Origin: Terrimesophilobacter sp036833635
Lineage (GTDB): Bacteria > Actinomycetota > Actinomycetes > Actinomycetales > Microbacteriaceae
Assembly: GCA_036833635.1 (NCBI GenBank)
Contig: DAITPJ010000039.1
Span: forward strand, 1 to 18,323
Reading direction: 5' to 3'
Length of the DNA stretch: 18,323 bases
Made by a program: the position numbers and the translations under genes
The notes under the pieces: generated by a model
The model's input: only the letters and a program-made list of their open reading frames with translations
What the model was told of the DNA's origin: nothing
The model's database searches: none
Part shown: positions 6,429-12,414 of the stretch, piece by piece
Position numbering within the stretch: position 1 is the stretch's first letter
Layout: the number at the start of each line of letters is the position of its first letter

Positions 6429-8336
6429 TCAGCCCGCAGATTTCTGGAGCGCCGGAGCCGTCGCATGCGCGGTCATGGCGGCCCGCGCGCGCCGGCCTCG
6501 CCCGAGGGCACGAAGTGCGTTGAGAATCGTCGCGAGATCGACGACCTCCTGGAGCGCGGCCCCGACGATCGCTGGCAGAAGCCCGAACGCCGCAACGAGC
6601 ATGAGGCCCACGCTGAGCGCGATGCCGAGCCAGATGCTCTGGAGGGCGACTCTCATGGTGTGCTGGCCGATGAGCACCGTCTCCGTGACCCTCGACAGGT
6701 CATCGAGCATGATCACGACATCGGCGGACTCGCTCGCCGCAGTCGCCCCCTTCGCACCCATCGCGATGCCGACGTCCGCGACCGCAAGGACAGGGGCATC
6801 GTTGACGCCGTCGCCGACCATGACAACAGGGCGCTCGGCGATCGAACTCACGATCCGCACCTTGTCGGCGGGGAGCAGTTCGGCGCTCACCTCGGCGATG
6901 CCGACCTGGTGCGCGACATGCTGGGCGGTCTCCAGCGCATCGCCCGTGAGCATGAGCGTGCGGGAGATCCCGAGCGCCGCGAGGTCCGCGATCGTCGCCG
7001 CCGCGTTCTCGCGAAGGCGGTCGCGCAGGAGGATCGCACCGGCGTACTTCCCGTCGACCGCGACATAGACGGCGAGTTCACCGCTCGAGATCGTCGTGGC
7101 CACGGCATCCGGTGCATGCTCCGCCACGAGGTGCAGTTTGCCGACGACCACCTCCCGGCCTGTGCCTCCGGGGCCGACGATCGTGGCGATGACCCCGTTG
7201 GTCGCCTCCTCGCGCGCCGTCGAGGCGGCGAGCACCGGGAGTCCTCGCGCGCGCGCGCTGTTCACAATCGAGGTCGCAAGGACGTGCGAGGAGTAGACCT
7301 CCGCGGACGCGACGAGGGAGAAGAGTTCATCCTCGGTCACGGCGCCCGCCGGGCGGACCTCGACGACGGTGGGCTCGCCGTGGCTGAGCGTGCCGGTCTT
7401 GTCGAACGCGACGGTGCGTGCGCGCGCCAGCTTCTCGAGTGTGCCACCGCCCTTCACGATGATCCCGTGGCGCGAGGCGCGGCTCATTCCTCCCATGAAT
7501 GCGACGGGCGCCGCGATGAGCAGCGGGCACGGCGTCGCGACGACGAGTACCTCGGCGAACCGGACCGGGTCCCCGGAGACGATCCAGGCGAGCCCCGCGA
7601 TCGCGAGCGAGAGCGCGGTGAAGGGCACGGCGTAGCGGTCGGCGAGCCGCACGAGCGGCGAACGGCTGCGGGCGGCATCCGCAACGAGCGCGACGATGCG
7701 CTGGTACTGGCTGTCGGCCGAGCGGGTCGTGGCCTCCATGGTGATGGCGACCTGCCCGTTGACGGCGCCGCTCAGCAGGTCTTCGCCCCGCATCCTCTCG
7801 ACCGGAAGGCTCTCCCCCGTGAGCGACGACTCATCGAAGGATCCGAAGTCGGAGACGAGCGAGCCGTCCACGGGCACGATTTCGGATGGGCGCACGAGCA
7901 GGCGGTCGCCCGGTACGACCTCGGCGACCGGCACGTCCGTCGCATCGTGCCCATCATCGTCGAGGCGGTGCGCGAGCTGCGGGGCGCGGTCGAGAAGCGC
8001 GCTGAGCTCGCGCTTCGCCCGCCCGGCCGCATAGTCCTCGAGGGCCTCGCCGCCGGAGAGCATGAGCACGATCACGAGGCTCGCCCAGTACTCACCCACC
8101 GCGACCGTGGCCACGATGGCCATGATCGCCAGGACGTCGATCCCCCACAGGCCCTTCAGGAGGTCCCGGATCATGTCCCAGGCCTGCCGCGCAGCGATCA
8201 GGACGGCGAAGACGCTCACGATCCACTGGGCGGCGGGGGCGGTGCCGGCGACGTCGAGGACGCCGCCGACGAAGGCGACGACGATCGTGAACGCCACGAC
8301 CGGGTACCTTCGGATGGCGGCCATGAGCCAGGTCAT
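6429..8336 (-). CDS. Heavy-metal P1B-type ATPase, TPCP / QEVVD type (candidate Fe/Ni exporter)
   Basis: An integral membrane cation pump of 635 residues. The ATG at 8336 starts the homologous region; the frame stays open far upstream, but only as a shadow of icd. There is no N-terminal HMA or His-rich metal-binding domain. Seen: two helices before the GIDVLAIMAIVATVAVGEYW pair, actuator TGES (173-176), membrane metal motif TPCPL (268-272), phosphorylation DKTGT (Asp312), GDGVND hinge (508-513) and last-helix QEVVDLATILNALR (596-609). TPCP with QE-x-x-D differs from Zn/Cd (CPC, D-rich helix 8), Cu (CPC, NY/MxxSS) and Co (SPC, HEGGT) types. As I recall, it fits the P1B-5 subgroup, whose studied member transports Ni/Fe. 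The N-domain HP motif reads SSHVLA (His351-Val352). No C-terminal hemerythrin domain. An iron-box-like site and a CsoR-like palindrome precede it. Confidence 0.94.
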   Translation of the reverse strand: MTWLMAAIRRYPVVAFTIVVAFVGGVLDVAGTAPAAQWIVSVFAVLIAARQAWDMIRDLLKGLWGIDVLAIMAIVATVAVGEYWASLVIVLMLSGGEALEDYAAGRAKRELSALLDRAPQLAHRLDDDGHDATDVPVAEVVPGDRLLVRPSEIVPVDGSLVSDFGSFDESSLTGESLPVERMRGEDLLSGAVNGQVAITMEATTRSADSQYQRIVALVADAARSRSPLVRLADRYAVPFTALSLAIAGLAWIVSGDPVRFAEVLVVATPCPLLIAAPVAFMGGMSRASRHGIIVKGGGTLEKLARARTVAFDKTGTLSHGEPTVVEVRPAGAVTEDELFSLVASAEVYSSHVLATSIVNSARARGLPVLAASTAREEATNGVIATIVGPGGTGREVVVGKLHLVAEHAPDAVATTISSGELAVYVAVDGKYAGAILLRDRLRENAAATIADLAALGISRTLMLTGDALETAQHVAHQVGIAEVSAELLPADKVRIVSSIAERPVVMVGDGVNDAPVLAVADVGIAMGAKGATAASESADVVIMLDDLSRVTETVLIGQHTMRVALQSIWLGIALSVGLMLVAAFGLLPAIVGAALQEVVDLATILNALRALGRGRRARAAMTAHATAPALQKSAG

Positions 8337-8348
8337 GAGTCCATTGCT

Positions 8349-8367
8349 ACCCCAGACCCAGTGGGGT
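8349..8367. promoter_or_regulatory. ACCCCA-N7-TGGGGT palindrome, candidate CsoR/RcnR-family operator or leader hairpin
   Basis: A 6-bp perfect inverted repeat with a 7-nt spacer, 12 nt before the start of the metal ATPase. CsoR/RcnR/InrS metal repressors bind G/C-tract palindromes of this look, and the portion CCCAGTGGGGT recalls the mycobacterial CsoR operator as I remember it. Alternatively, the RNA hairpin could mask the ribosome binding region, which is otherwise weak (only GGGGT). Confidence 0.35.
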
Positions 8368-8373
8368 TTCCAG

Positions 8374-8392
8374 CAAGGCAAGCCTGACCTAA
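8374..8392 (-). promoter_or_regulatory. DtxR/IdeR-like iron box upstream of the metal ATPase
   Basis: The minus-strand 19-mer TTAGGTCAGGCTTGCCTTG matches 14 of 19 positions of the IdeR/DtxR consensus TTAGGTTAGGCTAACCTAA, with the left half TTAGGT exact. It lies 38-56 nt upstream of the ATPase start codon, in the 92-bp gap after icd. It suggests iron-dependent control by a DtxR-family regulator. It is a degenerate site, so this is a prediction. Confidence 0.5.
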
Positions 8393-8398
8393 AGCCTC

Positions 8399-8422
8399 CG
8401 CGCCGCACTGGTCGGTGGCGCG
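8399..8422. terminator. Weak hairpin after icd, terminator candidate
   Basis: CGCGCC (8399-8404) pairs with GGCGCG (8417-8422) around a 12-nt loop, beginning 7 nt after the icd stop. The stem is short and there is no T-run, so read-through from icd into the ATPase gene is possible. Confidence 0.4.
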
Positions 8423-8428
8423 CCCGGG

Positions 8429-9643
8429 TCAGGCCAGACGTGCCCTGAGATTGTCGGCGAGCGCCCCGAGAAACTCCTCGGTCGTGAGGTAGCCCTGGTC
8501 TGGCCCCACGAGAAGGGCGAGGTCCTTCGTCATCTTCCCGGACTCGACAGTCGTGATCACGACATCCTCGAGCGTGTGCGAGAAGTCGATGAGCTCCTGG
8601 TTGCCGTCGAGCTTGCCGCGGTGGGCGAGGGCACGGGTCCAGGCGTAGATCGAGGCGATCGGGTTCGTCGAGGTCGGCTTGCCGGCCTGGTGCTGGCGGT
8701 AGTGGCGGGTCACCGTGCCGTGCGCGGCCTCCGCCTCGACGATCTTCCCGTCGGGCGTCGTGAGCACGCTCGTCATGAGGCCGAGCGATCCGAAACCCTG
8801 CGCGACGGTGTCCGACTGGACGTCGCCGTCGTAGTTCTTGCAGGCCCAGACGTAGCCGCCCTCCCACTTGAGGCTCGCGGCAACCATGTCGTCGATCAGT
8901 CGGTGCTCGTAGGTCAGGCCCGCGGCGTCGAAGCGCTCCTTGAACTCGTGCTCGAAGACCTCGGCGAAGAGGTCCTTGAATCGACCGTCGTAGGCCTTGA
9001 GGATCGTGTTCTTCGTCGAGAGGTACACCGGGTAGCCGCGGTCGAGACCGTAGCTGAGCGAGGCGCGAGCGAAGTCGCGGATCGAGTCGTCGAGGTTGTA
9101 CATCCCCATTGCGACACCGGAACCGGGCGCCTGGAAGACCTCGAACGATTGCGGCTCCCCTCCATCCTTCGGGGTGAACGTCATCGTGAGGGTGCCCTCG
9201 CCCTCGAAGCGGAAATCCGTTGCGCGGTACTGGTCGCCGAAGGCGTGACGGCCGATGATGATGGGCTTGTTCCACCCTGGGACGAGCCTCGGGATGTTCG
9301 AGATGATGATGGGCTCGCGGAAGATCGTGCCACCGAGGATGTTGCGGATCGTGCCGTTGGGGCTCTTCCACATCTTCTTGAGACCGAATTCCTCGACGCG
9401 TGCCTCATCGGGGGTGATGGTCGCGCACTTGACGCCGACACCATGCTTCTGGATGGCGTGGGCCGCGTCGATCGTGATCTGGTCGTCGGTCTCGTCGCGC
9501 TTCTCGATGCCGAGGTCGTAGTACTCGAGGTTCACGTCGAGGTACGGGTGGATGAGGGTGTCCTTGATGGCCTGCCAGATGATGCGGGTCATCTCGTCGC
9601 CGTCGAGCTCGACGACGGTTCCCGTTACCTTGATCTTCGACAC
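8429..9643 (-). CDS. icd: NADP-dependent isocitrate dehydrogenase (dimeric, eukaryote-like subfamily)
   Basis: Oxidatively decarboxylates isocitrate to 2-oxoglutarate with NADP+ in the TCA cycle. It has 404 residues, the family's usual length. The GTG at 9643 is preceded by AAGGAGA at proper spacing; a longer ATG frame from 9709 has a non-conserved N-terminus and is rejected. Strongly conserved blocks: VVELDGDEMTRIIWQ at the N-terminus; the isocitrate-binding KSPNGTIRN; IFREPIIISNIPRLVPGW; YDGRFKDLF; the metal-binding RLIDDMVA and YDGDVQSD; and AAHGTVTRHYRQHQ, whose His/Arg contact the NADP 2'-phosphate in this subfamily. The sequence belongs to the homodimeric eukaryote-like IDH group, not the roughly 740-residue monomeric IDH of corynebacteria. 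It is divergent from the acetyltransferase gene, with a shared palindrome between them. Confidence 0.97.
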   Translation of the reverse strand: MSKIKVTGTVVELDGDEMTRIIWQAIKDTLIHPYLDVNLEYYDLGIEKRDETDDQITIDAAHAIQKHGVGVKCATITPDEARVEEFGLKKMWKSPNGTIRNILGGTIFREPIIISNIPRLVPGWNKPIIIGRHAFGDQYRATDFRFEGEGTLTMTFTPKDGGEPQSFEVFQAPGSGVAMGMYNLDDSIRDFARASLSYGLDRGYPVYLSTKNTILKAYDGRFKDLFAEVFEHEFKERFDAAGLTYEHRLIDDMVAASLKWEGGYVWACKNYDGDVQSDTVAQGFGSLGLMTSVLTTPDGKIVEAEAAHGTVTRHYRQHQAGKPTSTNPIASIYAWTRALAHRGKLDGNQELIDFSHTLEDVVITTVESGKMTKDLALLVGPDQGYLTTEEFLGALADNLRARLA

Positions 9644-9711
9644 CGGGTTCTCCTTGATGAATTCACGATGAGGTCTGTGGGGCTGCGCCCTGGGCCGATC
9701 GGCCGCCATCC

Positions 9712-9717
9712 AGCTTA
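9712..9717 (-). promoter_or_regulatory. Candidate -10 box of icd
   Basis: TAAGCT on the minus strand predicts a start near 9705 and a leader of about 62 nt containing the AAGGAGA ribosome site. The corresponding -35 zone falls within the palindrome at 9733-9750. Confidence 0.4.
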
Positions 9718-9732
9718 CAGGCTTCCCCGAAC

Positions 9733-9750
9733 TATCTCGATATCAAGATA
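9733..9750. promoter_or_regulatory. 18-bp palindrome TATCTCGATATCAAGATA, candidate operator shared by icd and the GNAT gene
   Basis: The two 9-bp halves are complementary at 8 of 9 positions around GATATC. It is AT-rich in a GC-rich region and lies between two divergent promoters, near the -35 positions of both. The shape fits a dimeric winged-helix repressor such as a MarR-family protein. No such regulator gene is in the window. Confidence 0.5.
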
Positions 9751-9778
9751 TCTCTAGGTGCTCGTCGGCCGGGATGGT

Positions 9779-9784
9779 TAGCCT
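9779..9784 (+). promoter_or_regulatory. -10 box for leaderless transcription of the GNAT gene
   Basis: TAGCCT is followed by exactly 6 nt and then the ATG, placing the transcript start at the start codon. No Shine-Dalgarno sequence is present, consistent with a leaderless mRNA. Confidence 0.55.
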
Positions 9785-9790
9785 GTCATC

Positions 9791-10243
9791 ATGGCCCAGC
9801 TGAGACTCGAAGAACTGTCCGCCACCAACGCGCTCGCCGCAAACAAGCTCACCCTGCGGCGCGGGCAGGAGCAGTTCGTCGTTCCGCCGACCTACGCGAT
9901 CGCCGATGCCTACCTCGATCCGACCACGAGCTGGCCGCGCGTCGTGCTCAAGGGAGACAAGGTCGTCGGCTTCATTCGGGGCAACTTCGACCCGGAGGCG
10001 GCGCAGGAGGAATTCCGCAGCTGCGTCTGGCGCGTGCACGTCGCGGCCGACCAGCAGGGGCAGGGCGTCGGCACGTTCGCGGTGCTCGCCCTCGCCGACG
10101 AGGCCCGCCAGCGCGGGTTCACGAGGCTCACCGCGCTATGGGAGCCGGGCGACGACGGCCCGGAGGCGTTCTTCACGAACATCGGCTTCGTCGTCGAGGG
10201 CGAGACCCAGTACGGCGAGAAGTTCGGAGTGCTGGCGCTCTAG
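9791..10243 (+). CDS. GNAT-family N-acetyltransferase, polyamine-acetyltransferase-like
   Basis: A cytoplasmic acetyl-CoA-dependent N-acetyltransferase of 150 residues, a single GNAT fold. The pyrophosphate-binding loop is QQGQGVG (Q/R-x-x-G-x-G), following the WRVHVAADQ beta-4 strand. The N-terminal LEELSATN...LTLRRGQEQFVVPPTYAIADAY segment and the C-terminal FFTNIGFVVEGE...GE resemble the spermidine/spermine or diamine acetyltransferase-like branch (BltD/PaiA type), so a small amine substrate is plausible but not proven. The start ATG is fixed by the leaderless -10 box. The stop codon directly abuts the ATG of the next gene, so the pair is co-transcribed and translationally coupled. Confidence 0.88.
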   Translation: MAQLRLEELSATNALAANKLTLRRGQEQFVVPPTYAIADAYLDPTTSWPRVVLKGDKVVGFIRGNFDPEAAQEEFRSCVWRVHVAADQQGQGVGTFAVLALADEARQRGFTRLTALWEPGDDGPEAFFTNIGFVVEGETQYGEKFGVLAL

Positions 10244-10549
10244 ATGGCGCAGTCCCTGGATTTCGTGTCGCGGGTGATCGCCGTCGTCGAGTCGATCCCG
10301 CCCGGCAGGGTCATGGCATATGGCGATGTTGCTGCGGCGATCGGATCGCGGGCGGCGCGCGGCGTCGGCCAGGTCATGGCCTGGTACGGCGGCGACCTCC
10401 CGTGGTGGCGGGTGATCCGCGCGAGCGGCCAGCCGCCGCTCTGCCACGACGATGAAGCCCGGCCCCACTACGAGGCCGAGGGCACGCCGCTCGTGCCCAC
10501 GGCATCCGGGTACCGCATCGACCTGAGGCGCGCCCGCCACCGCCCCTGA
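10244..10549 (+). CDS. Alkyltransferase-like (ATL) protein, MGMT family without catalytic cysteine
   Basis: A DNA-damage recognition protein of 101 residues that corresponds only to the DNA-binding domain of O6-alkylguanine-DNA alkyltransferase. The helix-turn-helix region IPPGRVMAYGDVAAAIG and the arginine-finger-like GSRAARGVGQVMA are present. In place of the active-site PCHR of MGMT it reads PWWRVIRASG: the cysteine is a tryptophan, the defining change of ATL proteins, which bind alkylated guanine and hand it to nucleotide excision repair rather than repairing it. The gene begins on the base after the acetyltransferase stop with no clear ribosome site of its own, implying coupling. A long imperfect palindrome follows its stop. 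A truncated, inactive MGMT is the alternative, but the W replacement argues against it. Confidence 0.93.
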   Translation: MAQSLDFVSRVIAVVESIPPGRVMAYGDVAAAIGSRAARGVGQVMAWYGGDLPWWRVIRASGQPPLCHDDEARPHYEAEGTPLVPTASGYRIDLRRARHRP

Positions 10550-10550
10550 A

Positions 10551-10599
10551 GGGTCAGTAAGTGCTTCTCCCAGCCATCCGGAGCAGCAGTTACTGACCC
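10551..10599. terminator. Long imperfect palindrome, bidirectional terminator candidate
   Basis: Outer arms GGGTCAGTAA (10551-10560) and TTACTGACCC (10590-10599) are perfect over 10 bp. Inside, GCTTCTCC (10563-10570) pairs with GGAGCAGC (10580-10587) with one mismatch around a 9-nt loop. It fills the 59-bp gap between two convergent genes, directly after the ATL stop. Confidence 0.7.
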
Positions 10600-10608
10600 C
10601 TCGCGGGC

Positions 10609-12414
10609 CTAGACGAGCGAGTCGCGCCAGGCGGCGTGCATCTGCGAGAACTTGCCCGTGCCCGCGATGAGGTCGGCGGGCGTTCCGTCCTCGATGATGC
10701 GGCCGTGCTCCATGACGAGCACCCGGTCCGCGATCGCGACCGTCGAGAGGCGGTGCGCGATGATGACGGCCGTCCGGTCGGCGAGCAGGGTCTGGAGGCC
10801 CTCCTGCACGAGCCGCTCGCTCGGGATGTCGAGTGAGGCCGTCGCCTCGTCCAGGATGAGCACGACGGGGTCGGCGATGAACGCGCGGGCGAACGAGATG
10901 AGTTGCCGTTGGCCGGCGGACACCCTGCCGCCCCGCTTGTTGACATCCGTGTCGTACCCGTTCGGCAGCCCCTCGATGAACTCGTGCGCGCCGACGGCCC
11001 GTGCCGCGGCGTAGATCTCCTCGCGGGTCGCTTCCGGCTTGCCGAGTGCGATGTTGTCCGCGACCGTTCCCGAGAACAGGTACGCCTCCTGGGTGACCAT
11101 GACGATCGCCCGTCGGAGGTCCTTCGGGTGCAGCCGCCGCAGATCGACCCCGTCGAGGGTAACCTTCCCCGAGGTCGGGTCGTAGAACCGCGAGATGAGC
11201 TTCGCGAGCGTCGACTTTCCGGCGCCCGTCGATCCCACGAGTGCGATCGTCTCGCCCGCAGGGATGTCGAGGTCGAAGGTCGGAAGGACCACCCGGTCCT
11301 CCTTGTAGGCGAACTCGACCCCGTCGAAGCGCACGGCGCCCTTCGCCTTCCAGAGATCGATCGGGCCGGTCGGGTCCGGGACACTCGGCGCCTCCTCGAG
11401 GACACCGGAGATCTTCTCGAGCGCCGCCGCAGCCGACTGGTAGGAGTTGTAGAACATCGCGATCTCCTGCGCCGGCGCGAAAAAGGATCGCGTGTAGAGG
11501 AGAGTCGCGAGCAGCACGCCGATCGCGAGCCCACCGCCCGCGACCCGCAGCCCCCCGACGAGAAGCACGACCGCGAGCGTCACGTTGCCGATGAGAACCA
11601 GCCCCGGATCGTAGATCCCGAAGAGGTTGATGGCGCGCTCGTTCGCATAGCGGTAGTCCTCGACGAGGTCGCCGAACTCGTCCTCGTTGCGCTTCTCCTT
11701 GCGGAACGCCTTCACGGCGCGGATGCCCGTCATGGTCTCGACGAAGTGCACGATGACTCTTGCGGATGCCGTGCGCGTCTCACGGAACACCTTCTGCGAG
11801 CGCAGCTGGAACCACCGCGTCAGGAACCACAGCGGGATGATCGATCCGAAAAGCACGAGACCGCTCACCCAGTCGAGCCCGAACAGCGCGATCGCGATGA
11901 ACGCCATGTAGAGCCCGCCTTGCACGAGCTGACTGATCCCGGAGTCGAGCAGTTCCCGGATGGCATCGAGGTCGCTCGTCTGGCGCGCGATGATGCGCCC
12001 TGAGGTGTAGCTCTCGTGGAACTCGAGGCTCAGGCGCTGCGTGTGCAGGAAGACCCGCTTGCGCAGCTCGATGAGAATGGCCTGGCTGATGCGCGCGGTG
12101 AGCACGGTGTACCAGGCGATGAGCACGGCGCCGATCGTGCCCGTGAACAGGTACGCGCCCACGACGAGGGCGAGCGGCATCCAGTCCTGACGCAGGAGTG
12201 CGGGGAGCCCGCTGTCGATGCCGAGCGCGATGAACGCCGGGCCCGCGACCTGCGCGGCCGTGCTCACGACGACGACGACGATCGTGAGCGTGATGCGGGC
12301 CCGCAGCGGCCGTACGAGTGAACCGAGCAACCGGAGCGACCGAGTGCGGATCTGCCGGCTCTCCGCCTTCGTGTAGTCCTGGCGCTCCTCGCCCTCTACG
12401 CCGGTGACGCTCAT
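10609..12414 (-). CDS. Heterodimeric ABC exporter subunit with canonical Walker site
   Basis: A type IV (multidrug/lipid-exporter fold) half-transporter of 601 residues in the cytoplasmic membrane. The membrane domain is about 38-330 with six predicted helices; the nucleotide-binding domain is about 357-595. Walker A GSTGAGKST (394-402), Q-loop Gln442, Walker B ILDEATASLD with catalytic Glu523, and switch His554 are intact. The signature is VSAGQ (498-502), a weakened LSGGQ. The ATG at 12414 overlaps the partner's TGA by 4 bp, so the two are translated together and probably form one heterodimer, as in TM287/288, BmrCD or LmrCD. In such pumps this subunit carries the hydrolytically active Walker site. 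Substrate unknown (drug, lipid or peptide). Confidence 0.94.
   Translation of the reverse strand: MSVTGVEGEERQDYTKAESRQIRTRSLRLLGSLVRPLRARITLTIVVVVVSTAAQVAGPAFIALGIDSGLPALLRQDWMPLALVVGAYLFTGTIGAVLIAWYTVLTARISQAILIELRKRVFLHTQRLSLEFHESYTSGRIIARQTSDLDAIRELLDSGISQLVQGGLYMAFIAIALFGLDWVSGLVLFGSIIPLWFLTRWFQLRSQKVFRETRTASARVIVHFVETMTGIRAVKAFRKEKRNEDEFGDLVEDYRYANERAINLFGIYDPGLVLIGNVTLAVVLLVGGLRVAGGGLAIGVLLATLLYTRSFFAPAQEIAMFYNSYQSAAAALEKISGVLEEAPSVPDPTGPIDLWKAKGAVRFDGVEFAYKEDRVVLPTFDLDIPAGETIALVGSTGAGKSTLAKLISRFYDPTSGKVTLDGVDLRRLHPKDLRRAIVMVTQEAYLFSGTVADNIALGKPEATREEIYAAARAVGAHEFIEGLPNGYDTDVNKRGGRVSAGQRQLISFARAFIADPVVLILDEATASLDIPSERLVQEGLQTLLADRTAVIIAHRLSTVAIADRVLVMEHGRIIEDGTPADLIAGTGKFSQMHAAWRDSLV

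Noticed and set aside
6465..8387. 640-codon plus-strand frame opposite the P-type ATPase
   Set aside because: Low-complexity Arg/Glu/Asp-rich product typical of GC-rich antisense frames; the opposite strand carries all P-type ATPase motifs.
8337..9371. N-terminal extension of the P-type ATPase frame (total 980 codons)
   Set aside because: This stretch overlaps icd in another frame and reads as Arg/His/Pro-rich noise; homology starts at the ATG at 8336.
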